Shown here one piece after another: positions 1 through 7,915 of a stretch of DNA of 24,077 nt. Numbering within the stretch: position 1 is the first letter of the stretch; every line of letters starts with the position of its first letter. Position numbers and translations under genes: made by a program. Source of the stretch: Empedobacter sp036647415 (GTDB lineage Bacteria > Bacteroidota > Bacteroidia > Flavobacteriales > Weeksellaceae); NCBI RefSeq assembly GCF_036647415.1, contig NZ_JAVXKG010000043.1, positions 1 through 24,077 of the forward strand, given 5' to 3'. The notes beneath the pieces were generated by a model. The model was not told the DNA's origin. It searched no databases and saw only the letters and a program-made list of their open reading frames with translations.

Positions 1-1
1 A

Positions 2-742
2 TGGAATCACGCACAATACAATAAATCAGACATTCAGTTCAAAGGAGATGGATACGATTTTACATTAGATAATGTTACTGCACATGATCGTCAAACATCA
101 TTTGGAATAAAATATTTCAATCCAACTTCAATGACAATTCCACAATATAATTTTCGTTTAGGATATTTTGTGTCAGATAATTGGAATATTTCTTTTGGTA
201 TAGATCACATGAAATATGTAATGGATCAAGACCAAATTGTAAAAATGAATGGTAACATCAATACAGGTTCAGAATTTGATGGAACTTATAACAATGTTGA
301 TCAAAAATTAACCGAAGATTTCTTAACATTTGAACATACAGATGGATTAAACTATGCTAATTTAGAGATTCGTCGTTTCGATAATCTTTTACGTTTACCA
401 ATCACAAAAAACGGAAAAGGAATAGATGTAAATATAACAGAAGGTATTGGTGCAGGAATTTTGTATCCACGTTCTAACGTAAAATTAATGGGTAATGAGC
501 GTTATGATGAGTTTCATTTAGCAGGTTTTGCAACAGCAGCAATGGTTGGTATTAACTTTACATTCTGGGATTATTTCTTTGTACAAGCCGAATTGAAAGG
601 AGGTTTTGCAAATCTTAGCGACATTAGAACAACAGCTAACGAATCTGATAAAGCCAAACAAAATATTGTTTTCTCTCAACAAAACTTAGTTTTTGGAGCA
701 ATTATTCCAGTTTTTACTCATAAAAATAAGTTAAACTTTTAA
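2..742 (+). CDS. Outer-membrane beta-barrel protein, 3' portion (5' end outside window)
   Basis: The reading frame is open from base 2 without a stop, so this is the C-terminal 246 residues of a longer gene; the ATG at 131 is internal, not the start. The protein shows alternating hydrophobic/polar strands with many aromatic residues (for example YNFRLGYF, NISFGIDHMKY, FFVQAELKGGF), turns rich in Asn and Asp, and ends in a phenylalanine (KNKLNF), which is typical of barrels inserted by the BAM complex. It therefore probably sits in the outer membrane. No ligand or family can be named. A strong hairpin terminator follows, so it is the last gene of its transcript. Barrel call is fairly sure; function is unknown. 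Confidence 0.7.
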   Translation, partial: WNHAQYNKSDIQFKGDGYDFTLDNVTAHDRQTSFGIKYFNPTSMTIPQYNFRLGYFVSDNWNISFGIDHMKYVMDQDQIVKMNGNINTGSEFDGTYNNVDQKLTEDFLTFEHTDGLNYANLEIRRFDNLLRLPITKNGKGIDVNITEGIGAGILYPRSNVKLMGNERYDEFHLAGFATAAMVGINFTFWDYFFVQAELKGGFANLSDIRTTANESDKAKQNIVFSQQNLVFGAIIPVFTHKNKLNF

Positions 743-816
743 TTAACTTGCTTATATTAAAATAATTAGCCTAATTTTAAGAATCGATTAGACGTTTTTA
801 AAAAAATTATTGGCGG

Positions 817-860
817 AGACATCATTTATACACAACTTGTGATAAGTGATGTCTTTTTTT
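817..860 (+). terminator. Rho-independent terminator after the beta-barrel gene
   Basis: AGACATCATTTAT pairs with ATAAGTGATGTCT (13 positions, one G-T pair), loop of about 10 bases, followed directly by eight T. It separates the barrel gene from the S9 peptidase. Confidence 0.85.
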
Positions 861-927
861 ATGTTAAATATTTTCGGTTTCTCAACAAAGAATGTCTATT
901 TTTACAACAATTTCGAACAAAATTAAC

Positions 928-2814
928 ATGAATAGATTTACTATACTGGTCGCAAGTATTTTGATGACGACAACAGCAATGGGACAAAAAGTAATGACAC
1001 CTGAGTTATTATGGCAGGTAAAAAAAGTTTCTCCAATTGGAGTTACAAAAGATCAAAAGAATTTGATTTATAAAGTAACTTCAACTAATGTGAAAACGCA
1101 AGAAGATACATCTAAAACGTTTATGATTTCTTTGGCAGGAGGAAAAGCTTCTGAAATAGCAGATTACAAAACGCTTTTAGCAGATGAATCTTTAAATAAA
1201 GACCAAAAATACAAAGCAGAAACAGAAAAAGTAAAGTTGCAAAAAGTTTTTGGATCAGATTATTATCCTGAAATGGACAAATCAAATGTTCAGATTTATA
1301 ATGAATTAAATTATAGACATTGGGACACTTGGAATGATGGTAATTTTGATCATTTAATGGTTTCTGAAAACAAAGAAAATGCAACAAAAACAGACGTTTT
1401 AAAAGACGAACCATATTCAGTTTCAGAATTTATTTGGACACCAGACGGTAAAAAAGTATTGTATGTATCTAAAAAGAAATTTGGTACAGATTACGCTTTA
1501 AGCACAAATACAGATATTTTTGAGTATGATTTATCAACTCAAAAAACAACAAATATTACCGAAGGTAAAATGGGTTACGATAATTCGCCAAGTTTTTCTT
1601 CGCAAGGTGACTTAGCTTTTTTGAGCATGGAACGCGACGGTTACGAGGCAGATAAAAATGACCTAATTGTACGTAGAGGAAATATTGAGTTGAATATAAC
1701 AAAGCAATGGGACGGAACTGTTGGAGGTTATAAATGGAGTAATGATGGTACAAAAATCTATTTTAATGCGCCAGTTGGTGGTACAATTCAGTTATTTGAG
1801 GTTGCTGTAAATTTCAGAACAAAAAATATTCCCGTAGTAAAACAACTTACAAAAGGTGATTTTGATATTGCAGATATCAAAGAAATTGTTGGAGATAAAG
1901 CAATTGTAACAAAAACAGATATTAATCACGCTGCAGAAATTTATGTAGTAGATTTAAAAACAGGAGTTTTAAAGCAAATCACAAACGAAAACAAAGAAAT
2001 TTTTGATAACATTGCTTTGAGTGATGTAAAAGCAAGAACAATCAAAACAACAGATGGTAAAGATATGTTGGCTTGGGTCGTTTATCCACCAAATTTTGAT
2101 CCAAACAAAAAATACCCAACTTTATTATATTGTCAAGGTGGACCACAATCTGCCTTAACACAATTTTATTCTCCACGCTGGAATTTACAATTAATGGCAG
2201 CACAAGGTTACATTGTTATTGCACCAAACCGTCGTGGAATGCCAGGACATGGAGTAGAGTGGAACGAGCAAATCTCAAAAGATTGGGGAGGACAAGTAAT
2301 GCAAGATTATTTATCTGCAATAGATGATATTTCGAAAGAAAAATATGTAGACAAAGATCGTCGTGGAGCTATTGGTGCGTCTTACGGGGGATATTCTGTT
2401 TATTATTTAGCAGGAATACACGAAGGTCGTTTCAAATCATTTATATCTCATAACGGTGTTTTTGATTTGAAATCTATGTACGGAACAACAGAAGAAATTT
2501 TCTTCACAAACTGGGACGCAGGTGGTTCTTGGTGGGACACAAACAACAAGGCAGCACAAAAAACGTATTCTCAATTTGATCCAAGTAGTCCAGCATTAGT
2601 TAATAAATGGAATACACCAATGTTAATTTATGTTGGTGGACGTGATTATCGCGTACCAATGGGACAAGGACAAGAAGCGTATCAAATTTTACAATTGAAA
2701 GGAATAAAATCTCGTTTTATTTATTTTCCAGAAGAAAATCACTGGGTTTTAAAACCTCAAAACTCAGTAATTTGGCATACAGAATTCTTTAAATGGTTAA
2801 AAGAAACTTTATAA
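928..2814 (+). CDS. Secreted S9 family peptidase (prolyl oligopeptidase / DPP IV type)
   Basis: Serine peptidase expected to cleave peptides or dipeptides in the periplasm. I start at 928 because MNRFTILVASILMTTTAMGQ is a clean signal peptide; an in-frame ATG at 892 would add 12 residues before it and bury it. With the 928 start (628 aa), the N-terminal two thirds resemble a WD40-like beta-propeller (repeated segments such as WTPDGKKVLYVS and WSNDGTKIYF), and the C-terminal third is the alpha/beta-hydrolase. The catalytic triad is visible: Ser485 in GASYGGY, Asp573 in GGRDYRVP, His605 in ENHWV. Length fits the S9 family. It is monocistronic, with terminators on both sides. Substrate specificity (DPP IV, acylaminoacyl or oligopeptidase type) cannot be decided here. 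Confidence 0.93.
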   Translation: MNRFTILVASILMTTTAMGQKVMTPELLWQVKKVSPIGVTKDQKNLIYKVTSTNVKTQEDTSKTFMISLAGGKASEIADYKTLLADESLNKDQKYKAETEKVKLQKVFGSDYYPEMDKSNVQIYNELNYRHWDTWNDGNFDHLMVSENKENATKTDVLKDEPYSVSEFIWTPDGKKVLYVSKKKFGTDYALSTNTDIFEYDLSTQKTTNITEGKMGYDNSPSFSSQGDLAFLSMERDGYEADKNDLIVRRGNIELNITKQWDGTVGGYKWSNDGTKIYFNAPVGGTIQLFEVAVNFRTKNIPVVKQLTKGDFDIADIKEIVGDKAIVTKTDINHAAEIYVVDLKTGVLKQITNENKEIFDNIALSDVKARTIKTTDGKDMLAWVVYPPNFDPNKKYPTLLYCQGGPQSALTQFYSPRWNLQLMAAQGYIVIAPNRRGMPGHGVEWNEQISKDWGGQVMQDYLSAIDDISKEKYVDKDRRGAIGASYGGYSVYYLAGIHEGRFKSFISHNGVFDLKSMYGTTEEIFFTNWDAGGSWWDTNNKAAQKTYSQFDPSSPALVNKWNTPMLIYVGGRDYRVPMGQGQEAYQILQLKGIKSRFIYFPEENHWVLKPQNSVIWHTEFFKWLKETL

Positions 2815-2843
2815 AATAAGTAATTTAATTATCACAATAACTT

Positions 2844-2879
2844 AAAAGCGTAAATCTATTATGATTTACGCTTTTTTTT
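2844..2879 (+). terminator. Rho-independent terminator after the S9 peptidase
   Basis: AAAAGCGTAAATC, loop TATTAT, GATTTACGCTTTT with further T: a perfect 13-bp stem followed by a T run. Confidence 0.92.
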
Positions 2880-2988
2880 ATTCTTCTGATAATCAGTTAT
2901 TATATCGAATAAAAGGTGTGAATGTTTTTTTAAATTTTGCCAAATAGAATAATCGTTGTAAATTCAAAACGGAAGTCAAAACCAATTT

Positions 2989-3690
2989 ATGAGTAAGGAT
3001 AATAACAAAATATATTTTTCGAATAGCCCATTTACAAACGGACACAAGGTGATAGATTTTGTTTGGAGCGCTCGCTTGGATGAAAATTTTAATCTATGGA
3101 TGGATTTTCATTTAGAGACCGATAAATATGATGAAGAAGAGGAGTATAAAGATGCTTTAGATGAAATTGATGATATTTCTGAGGAAAATGCAGAACGAGC
3201 TTTATGGATAAATTATGACCATTGTATTATATCGAGTACATATTGGAATAATAAAGGAATAAAGATTGAGACTGATGCAAAATTAGATTTTAATGATCTC
3301 AATCAGAAAACATTCGAAATAGACCCAATTCCTGTTGATTTTGATCATGAAGAAGAGTTAGCTTTCGGAATTTCTATGCTAGGAAATGATACCGTTGCAC
3401 AACATGAAATTACGTTTTTAGATAGTGAAGAATTTGGTGTTTTTGACATCAAATGGAAAGGAAAAGTAGCCAATACATATTTGGGTGAAAATGAGTTTAA
3501 TTACGACTTTTATGTTTACATGAAAAACATAAAATTTAGTGGAATTAAAATCGATCAAACTTTAGAAAAAGAGAAAGTTTTGGCATTTTTTCAATCAAAA
3601 ATTACACATTTCTCTGATTTCGAATTGATAGAAACTGACGATTTAGAGTTAGAAGATTATATCTTAAAAATCAGAAAACAAGAAGATTAA
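2989..3690 (+). CDS. Hypothetical acidic cytoplasmic protein
   Basis: 233 residues with no signal peptide and no membrane segment. I do not recognise a family. It is strongly acidic, with Asp/Glu clusters such as KYDEEEEYKDALDEIDDISEENAE near residues 45-70 (split by few neutral residues) and ETDDLELEDY near the C terminus. Several segments alternate like beta strands (FGVFDIKWKGKV, NYDFYVYMKNIKFSG). It lies between the S9 terminator and the phytochrome gene, 47 bases before the latter with no terminator between, so it may be co-transcribed with the light-sensing pair; that is inference from spacing only. The ATG at 2989 is the first in frame. The region before it has TAAATTTTG, a one-base-long variant of the Bacteroidota -7 box, too weak to call. 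Confidence 0.75.
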   Translation: MSKDNNKIYFSNSPFTNGHKVIDFVWSARLDENFNLWMDFHLETDKYDEEEEYKDALDEIDDISEENAERALWINYDHCIISSTYWNNKGIKIETDAKLDFNDLNQKTFEIDPIPVDFDHEEELAFGISMLGNDTVAQHEITFLDSEEFGVFDIKWKGKVANTYLGENEFNYDFYVYMKNIKFSGIKIDQTLEKEKVLAFFQSKITHFSDFELIETDDLELEDYILKIRKQED

Positions 3691-3737
3691 ATTACACTTT
3701 ATATTCAACTTCAAGAGTAATCTTGGAATAAGATTAT

Positions 3738-5921
3738 TTGTATATGAATAAGAAGATGATTCAGGAATGTCATGAAGAAAAAATAGAATACTTTAACGAG
3801 ATTCAACCATTTGGATACTTGATAGGAATTGATGTATCTACTTTTGAGATTGAATTTGTTTCTGAAAACATATCACTTCTTTTTTCCGAAAATCCAATGC
3901 ATTTAATCGGTAAAAAAATAACAGATTATCTAAATATAGAGATTGATTGTCCTAAAATTTTGTCTCTAGATATAGGAGAATTTGATCGTGATTCTATTGA
4001 AATTAATTCGCAAACATATCATCTTACAACATACCATAATTCGGACATAATTTATCTCGAATTAGAAAGCTTGATTGTTGTCGAAAATCGATCATCTTAT
4101 CATCATATTTCAGAACAATTACTTTACACAAAGTCTATTGAGGATAATTGGAAATTATTGATTAATTCGATAAAAGAGTTGATTGGTTATGATCGAGTGA
4201 TGATTTATCAATTTTTAGAAGACAATAGTGGAGTTGTTGTTGCCGAAAATGTAGACGAAGGTTTGGATTCATATTTAGGACTACGTTTTCCTGAATTTGA
4301 TATTCCAGAACAAGTGCGTTTGTTGTATATCAAGAAGAAAAGCCGTATGGTTGCTGATATTGATGACTTAAGAATTAAGATGATAAGTCGTGAAGATAAA
4401 GTAGTCGATTTAACTTATACATCGATTCGAGCATTTTCGGTTTCTCATATAGAATACTTGAGAAATGCAAAAGCATTCGGAAGTTTTTCGGTTTCAATTG
4501 TTATTAACGATCGTCTTTGGGGATTGGTTGCTTGTCAAAATTCAACACCAAAATATATTCCAAATCAAGTCAGATTACAGTCCGAATTATTAACAAGACT
4601 TGCGCGTTTAACGTATGTTAATTTTAAATCGAACGAGAGATTGCAATTTCAGAATCACTTTAATAAAATCGCGATGCGTCTTAAAGAGAATTTGTTGGTA
4701 GAAGATAGTTTGCAAAAATCTATTCAAAATAATATTCACGAAATTTTACATTTAACAGATGCAGATGGAATTGCTTTAGTAACACACGAAAATGTATTTA
4801 CGCACGGACATACGCCAGAAGTTGATGAAATTTTTCGAATTAAAAAATGGGCAAAAGTCAATGAAATATCGACTCTGTTTTTTTCTAATACGTTTTTAAT
4901 TGACTATAAGGAAACACTTAATTTGACATCAGATTCTGCTGGGGTTATGTTTTCGTTTTTAGATCAACATTGCCAACATTTTATTATTTGGTTTAAAAAA
5001 GAAGAAATTTACAACATAAATTGGGCAGGAAATCCTACAAAGATAGAGAATACAAAGATTATAGATGAGATAGAAACGTTGTATTTTTCTCCACGAAAAT
5101 CTTTTAAGGTTTGGCAAGAAGAGATTGGTCAAAAATCATTTGTATGGAAAGAGAATGAAATTTTTGTAGCCAAAGAAGTTTTAAAATTAATCGTAGAAAC
5201 GCTTCATATTCAATCATTCAAAATTCATAGTTTGTATGAGCAATTACAAGAAATTAATGAAGAATTAGATTCATTTTCTTACACAATATCGCACGATTTA
5301 CGCACGCCATTAACGGTAATGAAACTGAATTGTCAGATTTTACAAAGAACGTTAGGCGATAGCGAAATGAAGGAAGATAGATTGAAAAGTGTGATTTCTG
5401 AGATTGATAGAATGACAGAAATGATGCAAGAAATATTAATTTTAAGCAAAGCTAAAAAATCTGAAATTGTACTTAAAGAAATAGAAACGCGTCCAATTAT
5501 TGATAAAATTGTACAAGATGTTTTAATGTATTATAATGCACAAAATACACATGTAGAAATTGAAAATATAGAACATGTTTTTGCTGATAAAACAATGGTT
5601 TTCGAAGTTTTTCAGAACATTATTGGTAATGCAGTAAAATATTCATCAACCCAAAAATTTCCAAAAGTTTTTATAAAATCTCAGATTATTGATGATCAAG
5701 TTGTTTATGAAATTTCAGATAATGGAATTGGAATAAAAGAAGATGATTACGATAAGATGTTCAAACTCTTTAGCAGAATGTCTAATACAGGAAATATTCA
5801 AGGAAATGGAGTTGGTTTATCCATTGTTCTTCGAATGATGAATCGTATGGATGGCGATATAAATTTTGAAAGTAAAGAAGGAGAAGGAACGACTTTTGTA
5901 CTACGTTTTAAAAAACCATAA
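3738..5921 (+). CDS. bphP: Bacteriophytochrome sensor histidine kinase (PAS-GAF-PHY-HisKA-HATPase)
   Basis: Red/far-red light sensor binding biliverdin and signalling by histidine phosphorylation. Domains: PAS about 11-115 with the chromophore-attaching Cys11 before EIQPFGYLIG; GAF about 125-300 with Asp188-Ile-Pro, Tyr197, Arg231, His237 and Tyr240; PHY about 310-490 with the tongue motif PRKSF (Arg453); HisKA with His519 in SHDLRTP; HATPase about 610-727 with NIIGNAVKYS, DNGIGI and GNGVGLSIV. Length (727 aa) is normal for the family without a fused receiver. Met1 and Met3 are both possible starts. Oddity: the usual CHH near the bilin D ring is Cys-Gln267-Asn268, so the near-invariant His (290 in the Deinococcus protein) is Gln. 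The heme oxygenase gene begins two bases after the stop. No response regulator is adjacent. Confidence 0.95.
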   Translation: MYMNKKMIQECHEEKIEYFNEIQPFGYLIGIDVSTFEIEFVSENISLLFSENPMHLIGKKITDYLNIEIDCPKILSLDIGEFDRDSIEINSQTYHLTTYHNSDIIYLELESLIVVENRSSYHHISEQLLYTKSIEDNWKLLINSIKELIGYDRVMIYQFLEDNSGVVVAENVDEGLDSYLGLRFPEFDIPEQVRLLYIKKKSRMVADIDDLRIKMISREDKVVDLTYTSIRAFSVSHIEYLRNAKAFGSFSVSIVINDRLWGLVACQNSTPKYIPNQVRLQSELLTRLARLTYVNFKSNERLQFQNHFNKIAMRLKENLLVEDSLQKSIQNNIHEILHLTDADGIALVTHENVFTHGHTPEVDEIFRIKKWAKVNEISTLFFSNTFLIDYKETLNLTSDSAGVMFSFLDQHCQHFIIWFKKEEIYNINWAGNPTKIENTKIIDEIETLYFSPRKSFKVWQEEIGQKSFVWKENEIFVAKEVLKLIVETLHIQSFKIHSLYEQLQEINEELDSFSYTISHDLRTPLTVMKLNCQILQRTLGDSEMKEDRLKSVISEIDRMTEMMQEILILSKAKKSEIVLKEIETRPIIDKIVQDVLMYYNAQNTHVEIENIEHVFADKTMVFEVFQNIIGNAVKYSSTQKFPKVFIKSQIIDDQVVYEISDNGIGIKEDDYDKMFKLFSRMSNTGNIQGNGVGLSIVLRMMNRMDGDINFESKEGEGTTFVLRFKKP

Positions 5922-5923
5922 TT

Positions 5924-6478
5924 ATGTTATCAAACTACCTAAAAGAAAAAACAGCAACTTATCACACCGAAATTGAAAGTAAATTAGAATCAAATAAATT
6001 GTTCGATGGAACTTTTTCTGATGAAAATTATTACAAAATGTTACAAGTAAATCATCAGTTTTTAAAAGTATATGAGAATCCGATTAAAGATTTTTTGACA
6101 GCTAAAGATCTAACAATTTTAGCACAAACAAATTTTGATAAAACAACTTTGATTGAGAAAGATTTAGAAGAACTTAATTTGAATAAATTAACGTTTCCGA
6201 CACAAGTTAATCTTAGTAATAGAGCAGAAGCATTTGGTGTATTATATGTGATAGAAGGATCTATGCTAGGCGGAAATGTAATTGCTAAAACACTTAAAAA
6301 ATACCCAAATCTAGCATCTGAAAATTTTAATTATTTTGGACATTATGGCGAAAGTTTAGGCAAAAGCTGGAAGAGTTTTCTAGCTTACATTAACGATGAA
6401 TTTAAAACAGAAGAAGAATTAAATCAAGTTTTTGAAGGAGCTAAAAAAGCTTACGTTGATTTGATAAGTTTTGCTTAA
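5924..6478 (+). CDS. bphO: Biliverdin-producing heme oxygenase
   Basis: Opens heme to biliverdin, carbon monoxide and iron; biliverdin is the chromophore of the phytochrome encoded just upstream. The 184-residue protein has the family hallmarks: proximal heme-ligand candidate His14 in TYHTEIES, the distal helix with YVIEGSMLGG at residues 108-117, and the C-terminal FNYFGHYGESLGKSW segment. No signal peptide, so cytoplasmic. Only two bases separate it from the phytochrome stop codon, which implies one transcript and probably translational coupling. The alternative role, iron release from heme, is less likely given this pairing. Both bphO and hmuO-style names are used for such genes. Confidence 0.93.
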   Translation: MLSNYLKEKTATYHTEIESKLESNKLFDGTFSDENYYKMLQVNHQFLKVYENPIKDFLTAKDLTILAQTNFDKTTLIEKDLEELNLNKLTFPTQVNLSNRAEAFGVLYVIEGSMLGGNVIAKTLKKYPNLASENFNYFGHYGESLGKSWKSFLAYINDEFKTEEELNQVFEGAKKAYVDLISFA

Positions 6479-6533
6479 AGTTTAATTGATATTATACATC
6501 AGTTTTCAATATATAAAAAAATCGACTAATAAT

Positions 6534-6574
6534 AGACTTCCCCCAAATAGTGTCTAACTTTTTTTGGGAAGTCT
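6534..6574. mobile_element. Isolated IS3-type terminal inverted repeat (solo IS end)
   Basis: Bases 6540-6563 are the exact reverse complement of 23982-24005 region bases in the IS left end at the right edge of the window (24 identical bases, beginning CCCCCAAATAGTGTC), and GGG plus AGTC in the next ten bases also agree. No transposase sequence is found on either side. The piece is itself flanked by AGACTTCCC and GGGAAGTCT (perfect 9-bp inverted arms). In + orientation it reads like the right end of such an element, so it may be what remains after loss of an IS copy. Confidence 0.65.
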
Positions 6575-6608
6575 TCTTGGTGTTTCTTTTCACGAGACGT
6601 TGTTCTAA

Positions 6609-6662
6609 AGTATGCCAGAAAGCCAACTTATACAAGTTGGCTTTCTGGCATACTCATTTTTT
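6609..6662 (+). terminator. Very long perfect hairpin, probable terminator of the bphP-bphO unit
   Basis: Arms 6609-6629 and 6634-6654 are perfectly complementary over 21 bp (core GCCAACTT / AAGTTGGC), with a 4-base loop ATAC, followed by CATTTTTT. It lies between convergent genes. The stem is about twice as long as the other terminators in this window. It could be a dispersed palindromic repeat rather than a simple terminator. Confidence 0.65.
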
Positions 6663-6767
6663 GTAGTGAAAAAATTAATTATTTTTCTCAATAATTTTTC
6701 AAAATCAGCTTATATTTAATATACATTGTGCAGAATAATAGTTTAAAACTTTTTAAATGAAGATTCT

Positions 6768-7256
6768 TTATAAAATAGGAGGTATAGGATTCTCAATTTC
6801 ATTTCCTTTTATATGATAAACTGTCATTAAAATGATAGATAATGTAACGATTGTAGTTATTCCAGTTAAAAAATAATAGTTGATTTTGTGCGTATTGTAA
6901 CTTAATAAAATTTTATTTCCTTTTTCTATTTGAACTACATCTAAGTTATGACTATTAGAGTTTGAAGGTGTAAAATATACTTTTACTTTGTCTCCATTAC
7001 TAATATTATTATCAAGCTCTGAATAATTTTTAGTCATCTTGTATACTACAAGATTTTTAGGAGAATTAGAAAGTTTTAAAAAAAATATTTTAGAATTTTT
7101 GTTTGAATTTATAATTCCTTTATTCATTATTATACCTTCAACTTGTGAGTATTCAGATAAATTTTTTGAAGCTTTATTATAAAAAATATAAGTTAGTAGG
7201 GTAAAGAGTGTGATTCCAAATAGTATTGCAAATACATTTATAATCTTTATAAACAT
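6768..7256 (-). CDS. Hypothetical membrane protein with two transmembrane helices
   Basis: 162 residues. Helix 1 is about residues 5-27 (IINVFAILFGITLFTLLTYIF) and helix 2 about 127-148 (YYFLTGITTIVTLSIILMTV); between them is a region of about 95 residues rich in Asn, Ser and Lys with beta-strand character (KIFFLKLSNS, GDKVKVYFTPS). This helix-soluble domain-helix plan recalls the DUF3592 type, but I see no decisive motif, so the family stays open. It is transcribed alone, divergent from the Mpo1-like gene, with a TAGATTTG box about 40 bases before its ATG. Its 3' end has no convincing terminator. Codon use is very AT-rich. Confidence 0.7.
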   Translation of the reverse strand: MFIKIINVFAILFGITLFTLLTYIFYNKASKNLSEYSQVEGIIMNKGIINSNKNSKIFFLKLSNSPKNLVVYKMTKNYSELDNNISNGDKVKVYFTPSNSNSHNLDVVQIEKGNKILLSYNTHKINYYFLTGITTIVTLSIILMTVYHIKGNEIENPIPPIL

Positions 7257-7295
7257 AACATTAATTGGATTTTGTAAGAAATTTCAAGTTACATT

Positions 7296-7303
7296 CAAAT
7301 CTA
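7296..7303 (-). promoter_or_regulatory. Candidate Bacteroidota -7 box for the two-helix membrane protein
   Basis: TAGATTTG on the - strand matches TAnnTTTG exactly, about 40 bases before the start codon. No TTG is found at the expected distance upstream, so this is a half-promoter only. Confidence 0.4.
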
Positions 7304-7373
7304 CAATATAATTTCGGTTTTAAAGTTTATAATAATCCAAAATCAAGTTATATTTAAACTAAAATCTAACCAA

Positions 7374-7847
7374 ATGAGAAAAATAGAGCAACTTTTTGAT
7401 GAATATGGTGCAAGTCATAAAAACGCAACAAACAAATTAATTCATTGGATTTGTGTACCATTAATCTTTTGGACTATTTTAGGATTCATATCCTATATAC
7501 CAACTCCACATATCTATTTTCCGGTATTTGGTTACATTAGTATCGCATCAATAATTGCGTTATGCCTTATTTCAATTTTCTATTTCAGATTATCATTTAT
7601 TATTGGTTTTATTATGATTTTGATAATGCTTATTATGGAATATTTTATTTCATTGTCTAATTTACAATTAGGCACAAAATCTTGGATATTGTATCTCGCA
7701 GTATTTATTATTACGTGGATTTTACAATTTGTTGGTCATAAAATAGAAGGGAAGAAACCAAGTTTTATTAAAGATTTACAATTTCTTTTAGTAGGTCCGA
7801 TTTGGTTATTAGGTTTCATTTTACGAAAAGTTGGAATAAAATATTAA
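7374..7847 (+). CDS. Mpo1-like (DUF962) membrane protein
   Basis: 157 residues, related to yeast Mpo1, an iron-dependent dioxygenase that alpha-oxidises 2-hydroxy fatty acids. Visible hallmarks: the N-terminal FDEYGASHKNATNKLIHWICVP (split here as SHKNATNK and IHWICVPLIF), the late WILQFVGHKIEGKKPSF, and the closing LLVGPIWLLGF. The His residues in SHKN, IHW and GHKIEG are the conserved candidates for metal binding. Four hydrophobic helices place it in the inner membrane. Its bacterial role is not established; a sphingolipid or hydroxy-fatty-acid link would suit Bacteroidota, many of which make sphingolipids, but that is inference. The next gene starts 68 bases later on the same strand. Confidence 0.85.
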   Translation: MRKIEQLFDEYGASHKNATNKLIHWICVPLIFWTILGFISYIPTPHIYFPVFGYISIASIIALCLISIFYFRLSFIIGFIMILIMLIMEYFISLSNLQLGTKSWILYLAVFIITWILQFVGHKIEGKKPSFIKDLQFLLVGPIWLLGFILRKVGIKY

Positions 7848-7915
7848 TAAATAATCATCTATAATTTTATAAAATATACAATTGATTTATAAACTACATC
7901 TCAAAAATTAAAAAA

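Noticed and set aside
131..133. ATG as true start of the first gene
   Set aside because: The frame is open back to base 2 with barrel-like sequence, so this Met is internal.
892..927. Longer start for the S9 peptidase
   Set aside because: It would put 12 polar residues before a good signal peptide; the ATG at 928 gives a normal secreted protein.
1121..1414. Opposite-strand frame of 97 codons inside the S9 peptidase gene
   Set aside because: A shadow of the real gene: Leu/Phe-rich low-complexity translation of AT-rich antisense, with no independent signals.
6667..6691. AT-rich inverted repeat GTGAAAAAATT...TTTTTCTCA as terminator of the - strand membrane protein gene
   Set aside because: Stem is almost only A-T pairs and imperfect, with no T run at the right place.
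6612..6719. Small + strand reading frame of 35 codons starting in the long hairpin
   Set aside because: Its first third is just the palindrome read through, the rest is AT-rich with no protein character or upstream signal.
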